64,000 nucleotides of DNA from Stieleria varia (GTDB lineage: Bacteria; Planctomycetota; Planctomycetia; Pirellulales; Pirellulaceae). A program made the position numbers and the translations under genes. Where the stretch lies: the NCBI RefSeq assembly GCF_038443385.1, contig NZ_CP151726.1, forward strand, positions 6,634,001 through 6,698,000, in the 5' to 3' direction. Under the pieces are notes generated by a model that searched no databases, was not told the origin of the DNA, and was given only the letters and a program-made list of their open reading frames with translations. Positions 23,601 to 26,048 of the stretch are shown here, piece by piece (position 1 is the stretch's first letter; every line of letters starts with the position of its first letter).

Positions 23601-25720
23601 AGGGCGGCGGCGGTCACGATGTGGTGCTCAGCGTCACGCAACCTGTTGCCGAAACATTCATCAGCATCGACGGCAGCGGGAATTTGGTCATCAGCGATAT
23701 TGCGACTGACAATGCCGATCGACTGAAGATCCGACGAGACGGCACCAATCTGGTCATCACGGACGAGTCTGCCTCACCACTAATATTGGGAACCAACATC
23801 GTCGGTGCGACGGGAGACGGCACAAGCCTCATCTCGGTGCCGATGAGCTTGATCACTGGCGGCATCCACATCAATGTGGGAGCGACCAACCACAATTTGG
23901 CCGACCAAGTGGTCATCGATTATGCGTCGGGTGGGTTCTTTGTCGTTCCCGACGGAATCGACGTGGTGGGTGGCCCTGGCGTCGGTGACACGCTGAGGGT
24001 CACCGGCACGGGGAACACACAAGCGGTCTATTCGATGGCAATCACCCCCGTCGGACAAACACAACTGACGGTGACCGACGCTGAGGGTACCAACACCATC
24101 CGCTACAGCGGTTACGAAGACCTGACGTTTGATGCAATGCAAACGTTCGCGGCACAAGATGCCTTGATCATCGGTGGCGATTCCCTGACGATCGGGTCGA
24201 CCAGCCCGGTGAACCTCTCCGCGTTGACATTGATAGACGGGGGCACGTTGACGGCTGGGCTGATCGCATTGGATTCTGGCGAAACGATTCGCGGCTCAGG
24301 CACCATCGCAGCTCGATTTGTTGGTGAAGCCGGATCGTTGATCGACGCAACTGGGACGCTGTCGATCGGCAACTCTGCGGCGGCGGATGGATTCATCACC
24401 CGCGGTGTATTGGATGTCAATGACAATGTCGTGACTCTCCTCGACGCCAATCAAGCCGTATTGGGCTCTCTGACAAGTCTCGGGGATGGGGGATTGGCCG
24501 GCACACTGTTGTCCAACAACGGATTCTTGATTGATGCGGGTAACAACCTGACCGGATTCGGAACCCTCGACTCACCTAACGACATCGCGTTGCAATCGAT
24601 GATCAATGGTGACATCACGGGTGACAGCATGGCCAACCCGATCACGTTGCCAGGTTACTACAAAGGGATTGGAAATCTGGACAACTACCATTTGACGGGA
24701 ACCTACAGTCCCGGCTTTAGTCCCGCGCAAGTCATCAATGGCAGCGCGGCATATGCGGCAACGGTCGACTTGATCTTTGAGTTAGGCGGAACCACTGCGG
24801 GCAGCAGCGGGTACGATCAAGTACGTCATACGGGATCGGTGTCGTTGGATGGAAATCTGGATATCGACTTGATCAACGGGTTCACGCCGACGGCGGGAGA
24901 CCAATTCACGCTGATGACGGCCGATGCGGGCGTGACGGGAGCGTTTGACAACGTGGACTTCCCCCCGGCTCCTACGGGTACCGAGTGGCAACTCGTGATC
25001 GCCTCCAACGAAGTCCGATTGGAACTCAATGCTCTGGAAGCCGCGCCCCGTATCACCGAAGTGCGGATCGGATCGACTCTCTGGAATCAGAATTTCCGAA
25101 ACGCCATCGATCCGCAGGGACAAGGATTCCTGGTGTCGACCGGAGCGGGGCAGTTGTCCGACGTGCCCTTCACCAACGCCAATCGGATCTTCATCGAGTT
25201 TGACCAACCGGTATTCAACTCGACCGGCGGGGATCTTCAGCCGAGCGATTTTCAGTTGATCGGCTCACCGACGTTGGGAATCAACTACCAGATCAACACG
25301 GTGGATTTTGATGAGACGACCAACACCGCGATCCTGACGCTTAATGATTTCCTGACGAGCGATAAGCTGTTGTTGCACATTGCCAATGGCGCGATCACCA
25401 ACGAGGCCGGAGTCGCACTGGATGGCGAATGGACGACAGGAAACACCGGGGCGTCCGGCGATGGCGGTGTCAACGGTCGATTCGACTTCCGGTTCGACGT
25501 CTTGCCGGGCAACGTCAACGACGACCTGCTGACCAACACCACGGACCTTTCTGCGGTACGAAGTCTGGGGACTCAACTGGCCGGGATCACGCCTCAATTC
25601 AACCCGAGAGCGAACGTCAACGGTGACCTGTTGGTCAACACCACCGACCTGTCAGCCATCCGGGCGTTGGGGACTCGCTTCCTATTCAATCTGGCGGACC
25701 CGAACCTGCCGCCGGAGTGA
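2..25720 (+). CDS. Giant modular surface/secreted protein, copy A (5'-partial)
   Basis: The frame is open from base 2, so the true start lies upstream; 8,572 residues are visible and the stop is TGA at 25718. In order it shows: beta-rich repeats with EF-hand-type loops (to about 5650), RTX calcium repeats (5978-8695), a PPC-like domain holding a LamG, more RTX, an FG-GAP propeller with large inserts, a second PPC pair, an L-type lectin-like domain, leucine-rich repeats, LamG, five PKD-type domains, an Ig-like domain, beta repeats and a dockerin-like C-terminus. No membrane segment was noticed in the visible part. The calcium-binding and lectin-like modules suggest a secreted or surface-anchored adhesin; no catalytic domain was recognised here. 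It is a tandem paralogue of the next gene, which suggests that an N-terminal LExLExR motif, and perhaps a lipase, lies outside the window. The reading frame is intact throughout. Function is inferred from the modules only. Confidence 0.9.
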   Translation, partial: FTDGLQLSDVINVGDAIGAEVISAATDPDNPGEPAFTTIQQLIELVGVEGSEEYDPVKNTLEFDVKLEHQFESSTHKVDFGTGLGDLHSFDVDPDGSELTVEGVVNAEFTLGMKLVQPGASFALSDATPLKSLFGGKGVPTVSGDDLQVTLRDGTQQIVDLDASSTIGDLRTRLAIPGKLNVTIDVESGGLNLVDLTNGTANDSLKIEPLNDSLAAISLSLSGVGRSGIFFRADGSLDEVTHGIRTGQLHGESVTDNVYVVPLQDAAMFTATATLEADFRGLAKLGFIEIDISEATAVGQLTASFTPPDPDDSDGVITGSEIIELGGSTSGSVTAPAPISLDQSYNGDLTVEIGKSDGSVATLSIPVSVAGNASTPEAIRAVVNRLNGELATLAGGTPEAGWVRVGSVLNKLTFTLTDDSEATSLKVLKGADGTASAKLGMTDDAATFILGPTVSGSAHFDMTFVPITNLGDPALPPGEEELSFDIADLTQPDFSSPDAWTIDTSQLADLANFGNLNLASIVDALKEAQDFLARLEDFGDAPFLNEPLPLLGVDLKSILNMATVFGDILLQLQESPADGLGEIDEILEDLFGIPENSAGQEGLPDFPVSAFPALNPSEPFEFDDNGTPRLVNLSDPGSYDAEWFSGDYEDLNEFLRSELVQGDDLTSVELTLDEDSFDNTALRIDLILGVGDTNGDEPGIGNGIGFNVDPLSVEVPISIDLEDLGVAGLTSFVDTAAEATVTAAGQGRIHLALGIDLPEDGTPRPFLYSGATNGTSLDLLVKAALEDFNFDVAIGPLGAAINDGTMAFGTTEFTGEFDAQVKVDPDADQITIEGHEFSDGDLVSYRVPDGGEAIGGLTNGHSYFVSVVDDDTIQLATSAANASEGVAINLERGNGSETHSLTSSGFARFSVALADNDNDGRHFFSEFVPGQGKGISKSDFEFSAVGGASFDGVLDFPGLDLPSGLADFQIGGVPLALPLAFGFSLPDVNTLTDGVSADDFEVFVGDTDGDGEADADAKEVLEEVKKILAGDFNLLSLVGGWDGVFDLLIDAMEGEVFGLELPFIGDKLKDQANFLRNIKDSVSGNLEDNDENEEDGTYVNPFDDIRQDILDALGPNGINLLKDLSGDNAVSIDDVVIEQLNPGIGFEILLGSTLAELELPIDFDIGIPGLGLDIDAAVTGALGFEFGLKMGVDLDNGFYVDTNDTFLEVFVDVGVPGLSASGELGFLRLDAAEILSPAVAAVGRDAEIASQLEISSVATGSAANFDVRFRQDDEVSQGSESGTFDLASRTLTLTINSAFTTALDVVDLINNDTFLSTHFSATAGPEFDPRGDDVLDTTDNSIVIDGFEDYEFVNGTEVRYTSSGGTEIGGLDDEETYFVIVVDEAEGIIQLAATLEDATAETPVPIDLLHPGTGSSHRLDLGTGLVTANQRAVGVTNSFAGRFNIDILDPDQENPDGLLTLGEIFKVKSFKDVISIDATAIANLNLSLAATFGEAAAFPSLYTDLIVDWDFKLGEDLQKPSIELANIELGLGEFFGGFANDIFGEVNKALEPVRPIIKFLNDPVPVVSELRGSDVTMLDLLRLQGGPVERAVVFIEAVTKLDNIISNLPDLGDARLPLGGAVFDLETGEFTTNGTLDDIRAAFSSAVSDATEDDEDAIDPSEFLMSPQDLDEMGEDKMKLGFPLLDPSNVMKILSGEVVDLFTLELPTLELDASIKKFFPLPPMPAVGIELGGAVRAYADFAFGFDTSGIEQFKQTGNFANILNGFFIFDHEFADGTGEDIDEVVLSAEITAAAALNAGIIKASVGGGLYATINFNLHDNNDDGKVRLVELLDNTLLGASDGFGPIHIFDVSGKLDAKLFADITVNFGFVDIDKSFTLVEKTLFDFAFPRPAGEGVQLAQCGTTKTNDCDASTGTTLVLNIGDLAPQRNFIYTTDVAEDYRIYAGAEPGMVIVEAFGRSQIYTGVKRITGNAGMGDDKIFISEDLMIPVHITGGPGNDTLIGGSGDDFLDGGEGNDKVTGGAGDDRLFGGDGIDILTGGVGDDELSGGNGNDDLSGDDGDDILRGGAGEDKIEAGAGDDVAFGDAGSDLIFGGGGSDELHGDDGQGGVDDADKIQGGEGADSIFGGGGNDELIGNDGNDVIRGGTGDDLILGGVGNDTIFGDDGNDRLFGENSRDIIYGGAGDDLLEGGLASDDLYGGLGDDRLFYNVSDTTQSEEAGHLLVGGGGNDLIWASPLAFDNTIYGDGVNDETGVVVPNAPTDGDDTIYGGALRDTVYAGGGNDTVYTYAGDDFIDAGRGTDRVYAGDDDDFLIGGFGNDQLFGESGNDVVWGGLAVETDLSKYVLNTELPPETQPNFVLPPRFAETELKYPTGYVPPVLVTPAFVAGLSIDGTAGDGRDVIEGGDGIDILFGGADADVIFGGAGSDYIDAGAGHDINIDGGDGDDVVRGGGNDDLLHGGTGIDHVMGDGGDDKLFGDAGNGMNNENQVGQRLFGGDGGDELFAYAPSATGQETLIGDQLFGDADGDTLNGNLRQELFVGGGGDDLLRGDYLKFINGNGYAVNTSADTTGGADTMYGDGGQDAIFGGGGDDEMWGGPDGDYFDGQKGVDTQYGGGGNDRFVVSAMKLSQDGNDIIDGHFGNYEEGDSVDDSTDVLIINGSNLNDTIGLSQSIVATGQPRLRIDFEEGSADSRPIFVDWLDEDGNPLVEQFQVAGLGGDDVIGFAGVHPTLLPLFAPAESKRLDLSKLTARSNDWASTLEGNSGDDTLIGSIGRDRADGGAGSDTIFGFAGDDRLLGDGGDGFSNDQDQIYAGQGNDDLIGGQGQNSLYAWSLNPETSEFGIFVDANGNLVDNSAGETLRKENTGLNRMLGNIRADSLYGGTVLDFMYGRGGSDTLYRADGTTFESLGDAIRREEWKEYAKDTGQVWYVGGTNADDEISVNFVTEPGLLSDHHLITRLTENDGNFSFDAQVRLDFAATDRDGNPIWSPDDLLFDYKALRQAQTDAEISGVVSDDTKTYESNLINNLLPPEGDFLAIIIDALDGNDTITVGPTVQKSVWIDAGDGDDEVTIRGGSSILVDRAETGKTNGRLGRNDDAVRAFPLNVSPTGTQFTGLTIDSPKDVDWFSLKLPAGQGTIQIHTESSVDEVTLQVFGADKRVNADSPLLIQSSGTQTAKVDFSAIDASGLYSGAILADQPVAYYRFEETSGSVAVDASGNGNNGTYGGDIPVALGQTSAFATMGKGIALEQGGGFAGNQGTFVDLPALGTFDAVTFETWLNTTADVVNAYAKSLYATDTIQTGNFHWRLFNDGALEQAVYGGAPQELRSPIGTVSQNQWYHLVTTYDAESGLAQMYVNGELLGSVARNSSPEIILGAGRIGSWNDSGFFTGKLDEFAIYDRVLTPDSIAEHFDAATNVTYSIEVKTDQTPTIYGLEADLAGESTRVDLGLRSDAVRRDIILGGDGNDKLMGGAGEDWILGGRGADVISGGLDRLASDILIGGEGDDTFQIIPDFLPVVGNQPSTVFDPLAKSFRPAASDEIDGGAGNDRMLYVGGDLDRRGFAVPDFAAIRYDIFAHRYEFTSLVWDIGQQEFMEDPDSPDQYLRQYLFYQTNNVEQTQIELQRGNDSFHADPSYQFPGSVGPEEWGIKLGNFQQRAIEAGLIINGADGDDELFGGVLDDTISGGPGNDLILGYQGNDELLGGGGADRIFGLKDTAIVPLTPRLPDGVVAQPSFGFSEQYEYTLVAPFFSSPESPSRTGIDLYQPAVGSSITQDAYALAGDATGTLSDLRRIGDFNGDGLDDFVAVGSDFSYVLFGPVEIDDFAAVTDEASIIVDHAALGVPGNTFGDVNGDGIADLWFWRVEDQSTTVTVVFGGTPSLPRAWDASFVAGTPNPKDPTAAVLNGANSRTFKISDVHLINGVDENDRLTLDVLDYDGDEFSDLLIGSTQPNQSGEIATDPTLASIALQQDSVVHFDLSGVFNGDVIANVSTNPLIGIDYSQDALGNGFSHYYLTTVSRANAGINMPDDGYFPATNQRPGIQLGYNNEDNGNNAVLMRGNAGADQSVTFSAEGRFKEVHVLATSSNVPTATSVLDVKLNYSNGTSVPLSADVPNWWGSNIMPDSDRYYLYSGMDYFSGGTFNDTNQMAIYGLRFPVDATLELQSITLTKPSNDPQDLTIFGATGVSPFASSLTHLTTVSNDAFFVLDPSAGKIWKTDGRETPIEWADLNAIADNYLVTPITYNSSDAQIVSNNNNLYVASGNDLFVIPADTSTPPSLSQSNAYNLRADFIPANDPEAHVVEDAWFVHERSLFVSDGDVYVSVLAKDSSLSVNRISKTYRFDESNPSVVGDTGTNADPTANVDPIAFTSSDGTSYVFTNAYGEDVYSVSGAGNATFLQYKAPNTPFTKVRLPDPCPEGFICTAVEKKYTVPRGIGNVAQVGDDVYFQALVLGESGHSLWKVRLGERDAVRIANPIPTESGMSNLVGFNGKLYFSATSGLTKNEMWQYDPLVAETAPINQRFKHIEINPFENSSPEDFIVNGEHLYFTAIGDNTGIRRLMRFDGTRIQLMDDSAVSAATRGIVGYQNDLFYVNATGELVRFNSLGYYGHVIDGSQVASNTVPTRSDGTFDVRQSLASLAIDGVLDSVATRYLRTTAQSAGDVNGDGLDEILVPQLASSVIVPNSPSGSRSLSVSETSSAEIFSFGSIWKYLDDGSDQGTSWTANAFDDSGWASGLAQLGYGDGDETTVVGYGPNASSKHPTTYFRSSFDVSDASSVTKLELSVIRDDGVAVYLNGVEIMRDGLVPSSVFDDYATQTTALLDESTPITRTIFLNSLPAGTLLSGTNVLAVEMHQAAPNGSDLSFDLQLVAGIQNSGAELGDLNNDGYDDVAVRVGDTVSVYYGSQNGLSATPSASYQSAGIDAHSTVTAGDFYGDGKPDLVISVGGATSGVLLFNDVAAQGPTLSPSLELRSNVGDTTALNLGVTPAYDLNLDRIDDLVIAAPQAEGATSLSSGRIYTIDGTLRRLDSLPENGIIGLENYPVPGSGSFTVDLATGRPFQFSDAGDPYTVSAGSEQWFRFSTVGDGQAGDFIRLVDENATNSSVQEVAVNAPRAMAQDLDTATWLLEFDAAIESSTFFPHVSIEGTGDGTVDYYRFTATAGSRALFDIDGNNFDTELFLFDSNGNLLAENDDRNSPREDTGDGAGSYRLDLDSFIEYRFQETGTFFIGVAEFNSSVSGGEITGTDAPLESNDQYVLHVSVQNHPTGPVGDLIDARGGIIKRNQSLVDLRNLSAGDYFLRVHTNQTVARPYTIEFDAPVAGNFHGSTSLPDRDTIRGGDGDDTLVGNNDLDRIFGGSGFDTITGERIELRDLSLGDTRSEAATTELHSIARPVLDPIIDFPRAQLPPATVFSEDFASGAWNPAKWSSQTATINLGSAELRTIPSFTSDFSPVPTEVSLFGDAAFNDTSTGALYELLLTNGSPSKHGTAILNLSDADASQGFSASFDMVIGGGSGGDGFSFVYGDVSHSNVAESFSGNGFSFSAQTYQNRFILRNQAGGGTDEFIVPFSNFPGLAVRGVTLPVNIEVSGDGHAIVVWNGTQIFDQDLPNWDPQSNHQFAVSARSGDATDIHAVRELTIAASGGIQDTVVSAPIDLSGFDGGELSYQFRRGGAADPPESNDQLILEYRTFLGDWKPLDSVSGTDVASSDFVSRSMMLPEDAVVSSFQLRFRTESQAETPVKLSADHWSVDNILVIGQQDSISPLAFSIATALDQPVTSGTRGSQVLHEPFHASDLASITSLDASGRGLTSLDGFEHLKQLRAVDLSNNQFGQTVQVDFSSIVEVDVIRNRVGTLNDLTQYRLDDSTTQSNLMTDTYATNAPGSVTPKALPDDGFFPANAHHPDVQIVMNNADNGNNARLLEQSPSNQTVSIPVPSGVYDSIHVFAFSVFNSTTMHATLHYADGSTESLSTTVPDWFNGSQIQVQGEQSGDAKRYTLIGGMDRFTATGYHNADQASIFGFEFAVSVDKVLESITITKPGGEANSNLALFGATGVLDVSFSPLSTKIETLDLRNNAGFHDVDVLAGLDSLKHLFLEGTAVNADPAVNASLASLQGLETLTLPVSGLIAGQNLVTPENQEITLLTATPGTWSVTGGATPASGSGPIVFTPTGTGMMTVTLGSGVSFPVFVQNLAPEITGLRETINLQEGQTQTTIELLAGINDLRPDESRQITITDPFGVVTDFTTGSLVMDDDVVTLDPTVLDGASDITVGFWLKTDSVAALQTILTAREDAAAFFSELEIEVSPSSVRIKTPAIYDLPAGGTINDGGWHHFAIVRSALQNQVLLYVDGEHRATVDTIPLSPLAVGDLVVGRHPSAFQTIDAELDDFAIWRRALTADQIAGIADMHKTLDGNDADLAAYFPLNELGGDIAYDRSAYRRDAVISSVDSTPIAWSSGSGVTLVDTFTPVDEGDYRLVVTTRDSSGQFDRAESTIHVANVAPTPYIDVATPLVNANQTVTVTANSLDPGQNDVITHDWEVTSNTGQTFAGTSGGTFEFRPTIAGLYTFTLTATDNDGGSSSGTLDVEVFPAAPAFETITGVEGTAITVDASSASPLAPGATRAYAWQLKEGANVIDTGTQESFSFVPPNDGSYTVSLTMTDTVGGIEYSVSEETTFQISNADPVIDFGAATFATEGSLVSLSATVTDPGTDDTLAYAWAIIDGNDAPITPQAPADSSTISFMTGDDGVYTISLTVTDGDGGETTAMTTVVVSNATPSVNAGINQMINEGVGDNLVTFAGSFTDPVNSSDGPFAYVWDFGDGTTQGGTSTSNGNLPPINHQYADSGEYTVTLTVTDKDGGVGVDTMVVTINNLAPQALVLNPPATGLVALQDKVVTFTGTVKDLDVANNGEKLRGRIDFGDGVILPVILGTPTVVNGMAEYTFTSRHVFANPGMHDVQIEVRDDDGGVTQSSVVTVSIEAPLTITANVSPNPRNTAVDSILLTVGEPISNFEIADLTLTRNDGANLLSGGQTLTDNGNGTWTLGGLTGLTNDEGNYKLRLDAATSGIVDAQGQPLSKDLVVQWTLDKTTPTVAVNPLTTSVTRPQLTGTVDDPSATISVTVNGTTYPAANVGDGTWSLETNTITTLAEATYEVAVTATDAAGNQGVDATANELIVTSSPVTVSIDGGDNLLIQSIAGLNADDSLTVRVDGANVRVSDSDATLFAGNGTIQDGRDVLAPLASIIGTSGIVVNTLSGADSLTVDFGGGAFGKSIQFTGGGPTQAVGDSLILTGGVFDIARVSHANNTIVLDPSAITINDETTIGFSEVEVVDLRVTATDVELLYGNSDENIYVGSVGGSRTSVDHNVSGPVVSTKFENPTGTLSINSGAGDDVIAVSDLTAMFPGNVSIVGVGDNKQVTVSSKVHLASDKNMSMDVTGEIRLSGGASIRTLGSGSVNLTTTRNIFLGDGSSVTTVNGDITLFAHHGGAATENFDGIVARGTHIRSMGTGDISLTGTAGNVAVANHDGIRMDGNSIVEASTGTLTLFGTGSGTGAGVRLSGLVSGTAQGGGTGTIRLANDETLVDDELNGKVLSIVGGTGAGQSRIISDYVDATDTATVSVPWTIVPDSTSIYEFELGAQVTSFANAAIEVSSVGPFVVGADSVIGGVSAIGPITLSTDAIQWSGNVNVQSNGPLSILPRTPGTSIGIGGGVGAFNLDDAEIGFLHDGFSGITIGSTTSGIVVIDSAVFRDPVRISGSVINDGGGLDIINVDATIPTTTLSGNISPGLSPGVLGVGGNLVFADDSTVALEIGGTSPGIANDQHDQVDVGSGHVTIGNNVTLNPVSFNGYTPTLGDSLTIVKRTGGVGQFTGLPEGAAITNFLGSGLFAVITYQGGGGHDVVLSVTQPVAETFISIDGSGNLVISDIATDNADRLKIRRDGTNLVITDESASPLILGTNIVGATGDGTSLISVPMSLITGGIHINVGATNHNLADQVVIDYASGGFFVVPDGIDVVGGPGVGDTLRVTGTGNTQAVYSMAITPVGQTQLTVTDAEGTNTIRYSGYEDLTFDAMQTFAAQDALIIGGDSLTIGSTSPVNLSALTLIDGGTLTAGLIALDSGETIRGSGTIAARFVGEAGSLIDATGTLSIGNSAAADGFITRGVLDVNDNVVTLLDANQAVLGSLTSLGDGGLAGTLLSNNGFLIDAGNNLTGFGTLDSPNDIALQSMINGDITGDSMANPITLPGYYKGIGNLDNYHLTGTYSPGFSPAQVINGSAAYAATVDLIFELGGTTAGSSGYDQVRHTGSVSLDGNLDIDLINGFTPTAGDQFTLMTADAGVTGAFDNVDFPPAPTGTEWQLVIASNEVRLELNALEAAPRITEVRIGSTLWNQNFRNAIDPQGQGFLVSTGAGQLSDVPFTNANRIFIEFDQPVFNSTGGDLQPSDFQLIGSPTLGINYQINTVDFDETTNTAILTLNDFLTSDKLLLHIANGAITNEAGVALDGEWTTGNTGASGDGGVNGRFDFRFDVLPGNVNDDLLTNTTDLSAVRSLGTQLAGITPQFNPRANVNGDLLVNTTDLSAIRALGTRFLFNLADPNLPPE
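5978..8695 (+). repeat. RTX (hemolysin-type calcium-binding) repeat tract, copy A
   Basis: Dozens of nonapeptides of the form GGxGxDxhx are visible, for example GGSGDDFLDGGEGNDKVTGG near 6006 and GGAGDDRLFGGDGIDILTGG near 6061, in blocks 5978-6995, 7168-7860 and 8269-8695. In RTX proteins these form calcium-loaded parallel beta-rolls that fold after export into calcium-rich surroundings. The blocks are split by non-RTX linkers (7010-7165, 7870-8260). RTX proteins are usually exported by type I secretion; no transporter gene lies in this window, so the route is unknown. Confidence 0.92.
9310..10330 (+). other. PPC-like domain interrupted by a LamG domain (copy A)
   Basis: The PPC-like half begins at GLTIDSPKDVDWFSLKLP (9327). 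The fold resumes near 10225 with YSIEVKTDQTPTIYGLEADL, which matches the uninterrupted YYVKVSSPNVVPTIYDLRF of copy B near 42365. Between them (about 9550-10225) sits a complete LamG/concanavalin-type module: it starts VAYYRFEETSGSVAVDASGN, has the usual WYHLVTTYD and MYVNGELLGS strands, and ends LDEFAIYDRVLTPDSI. LamG domains usually bind glycans or matrix ligands. Confidence 0.75.
10345..11110 (+). repeat. Second RTX segment, copy A
   Basis: Two short RTX clusters, IILGGDGNDKLMGGAGEDWI near 10354 and DDTISGGPGNDLILGYQGND near 11010, flank a non-repeat segment of about 450 bases. The same arrangement occurs in copy B at 42520-43350, which supports a shared ancestral scaffold. Confidence 0.85.
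12040..12530 (+). other. Unnamed module X, first copy (inside propeller)
   Basis: This stretch of about 160 residues has the markers PDDGYFPATNQRPGIQLGYN, NNEDNGNNAVLM, VPNWWG, YLYSGMDYF and a closing LQSITLTKPSNDPQDLTIFG. The same markers recur in order at 17610-18115 of the same protein. It looks like a beta-sandwich, perhaps of the sugar-binding type, but I cannot name a family. Confidence 0.6.
12535..13800 (+). other. ELWxxDGT-like repeats, probable second propeller nested in the first
   Basis: Recurring strands resemble ELWxxDGT repeats: KIWKTDGRETPIE (12607), HSLWKVRLGERDAVRI (13335), EMWQYDPL (13480), RLMRFDGTRIQLMDDS (13637) and ELVRFNSLG (13753), each preceded by a phi-phi-YF-phi type strand such as GKLYFSATSG. 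The segment interrupts the FG-GAP propeller. It also contains a Cys pair (DPCPEGFICTAVEKK, about 13207), unusual in this cysteine-poor protein. Confidence 0.5.
14040..14585 (+). other. Galactose-binding-like jelly-roll module
   Basis: Markers are WKYLDDGSDQGTSW, FDDSGWASGLAQLGYGDGDE, TTYFRSSFDV, RDDGVAVYLNGVEIMRDG and NVLAVEMHQ. This is the beta-sandwich often found in large secreted planctomycete and verrucomicrobial proteins beside CotH or lamin-tail domains. It lies between two FG-GAP blades and so is itself an insert. Confidence 0.65.
15070..15910 (+). other. PPC-like domain containing a second, nested PPC domain (copy A)
   Basis: The host domain opens with GSGSFTVDLATGRPFQFSD and EQWFRFSTVGDGQAGDFIRL and resumes near 15765 with DLIDARGGIIKRNQSLVDLR. 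Copy B has the same strands adjacent (WFRFTTLGDGRPGDLIRL followed by DLVDETGRVLRQRQSVVDLR, 45755-45885). The extra segment in copy A (about 15245-15760) is a full PPC domain: DYYRFTATAGSRALFDIDG, DTELFLFDSNGNLLAENDD, YRFQETGTFFIGVAEF. Confidence 0.65.
15943..16050 (+). repeat. Short RTX cluster, copy A
   Basis: RDTIRGGDGDDTLVGNNDLD followed by RIFGGSGFDTITGE. The counterpart in copy B lies at 46670-46770 with nearly the same residues. Confidence 0.8.
16185..17220 (+). other. L-type lectin-like plus reelin/MAM-like module pair
   Basis: The first part (about 16185-16890) has the legume-lectin-like layout FSASFDMVIGG..GGDGFSFVYGD, NGFSFSAQTYQNRF, PVNIEVSGDGHAIVVWNG and HQFAVSARSGDATDIHAV. The second (about 16890-17220) has SAPIDLSGFDGGELSYQFRR, NDQLILEYRTFLGDWKPL and HWSVDNILVIG, typical of reelin/MAM-like sandwiches. 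Copy B lacks both at the corresponding point (about 46895), so they are an insertion in A or a loss in B. Confidence 0.6.
17310..18320 (+). other. Leucine-rich repeats interrupted by module X (copy A)
   Basis: The repeats read LASITSLDASGRGLTSLDGF, LKQLRAVDLSNNQFGQTVQ, then after the insert IETLDLRNNAGFHDVDVLAG, LDSLKHLFLEGTAVN and LQGLETLTLPVSG. The second copy of module X (PDDGFFPANAHHPDVQIVMN through ITITKPGGEANSNLALFGAT, about 17600-18115) lies between repeats. In copy B the same LRR region carries a different insert. Confidence 0.7.
18690..19200 (+). other. LamG domain (copy A)
   Basis: Markers are ITVGFWLKTDSVAALQTILT, GGWHHFAIVRS, LLYVDGEHRATVDT and LDDFAIWRRALTADQIAGIA. It aligns with the first of two tandem LamG domains in copy B (48190-48830). 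Confidence 0.75.
19330..20880 (+). other. Five tandem PKD-type domains (copy A)
   Basis: PKD signatures follow one another at about 90-residue spacing: LYTFTLTATDNDGGSSSGTL, GSYTVSLTMTDTVGG, GVYTISLTVTDGDGGETTAM, FAYVWDFGDGTTQGG with EYTVTLTVTDKDGGVG, and RIDFGDGVILP with GMHDVQIEVRDDDGGV. They are probably structural spacers in a surface protein. Confidence 0.85.
20880..21470 (+). other. Bacterial Ig-like domains (copy A)
   Basis: Two Ig-like units follow the PKD array: one with FEIADLTLTRNDGANLLSG and GNYKLRLDAA, then one of the Big type with TPTVAVNPLTTSVTRPQLTG, GTWSLETNTITTLAEATYEV and VTATDAAGN. They are spacer-type beta-sandwiches. Confidence 0.7.
21470..24910 (+). other. Planctomycete-type beta-repeat segment with autotransporter-like strands (copy A)
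   Basis: Two related starts, VTVSIDGGDNLLIQSIAGLN (21472) and TFISIDGSGNLVISDIATDN (23648), each lead to a VIDYASGG or VDFGGGAFG strand. Later sequence (LSPGVLGVGGNLVFADDSTV, TLLSNNGFLIDAGNNLTGFG) resembles passenger beta-helix repeats. Copy B keeps a single such unit at 54540-55745. Confidence 0.5.
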
Positions 25721-25722
25721 GA
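24911..25722 (+). repeat. 812-base near-identical direct repeat, copy 1
   Basis: The 3' end of this gene repeats at 55746-56557 with a constant offset of 30,835 bases. By eye I see only three substitutions (two in the stretch near 24960-24966 and one near 25058). Identity covers the stop codon and the next two bases, then ends abruptly. Confidence 0.95.
25505..25690 (+). other. C-terminal dockerin-like repeat pair (copy A)
   Basis: Two F-hand-like repeats, GNVNDDLLTNTTDLSAVRSL and ANVNGDLLVNTTDLSAIRAL, lie about 35 residues apart and 12 residues before the C-terminal end. Position 1 is Asn where most dockerins have Asp. Such repeats end many large planctomycete secreted proteins and would bind cohesin-like receptors; no partner is proven. 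Confidence 0.75.
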
Positions 25723-26048
25723 GGAGGCACCGATGAAGACCTCTTCATTTCCATGAAGCGAAGTGATTAATCGATCAATTCGTTGTGAAGTCGGCAAGGT
25801 ACACGCTACTTGGCTTGCCGGACAGCCCGAGGCGACATTCCCAAGTCTTCCTCAATCGCTTGTGCGGATTGGCTCTTAACTGCCATGCGTCAGAATGCAA
25901 GTGATTCCCCACAACCACGGGCTAAAAATTTTTTTGCGAACATGTTATGCGAATCGTTCAAGAATGTTGGTGATCGGCCGAAATTCCGTCCTTTTGAGGA
26001 GAAATTTTTTTGAGTGGCGCATGTGTGAATAGCTAATCGGAAGGAACC
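25721..26048. other. Intergenic region between the two giant genes
   Basis: The 328 bases hold no convincing gene. Just after the first stop, ATGAAG-ACCT-CTTCAT (25733-25748) can form a 6-bp stem with a 4-base loop but has no following T run, so it is a poor terminator. Two T-rich stretches (about 25929-25935 and 26003-26011) mark an AT-rich upstream region where a promoter for copy B could sit; I cannot assign -35/-10 boxes with confidence. Confidence 0.5.

Noticed and set aside
25810..26013. Small plus-strand frame of 67 codons between the giant genes
   Set aside because: It has a rare start, no ribosome site, and unlikely composition that ends in the AT-rich upstream region.
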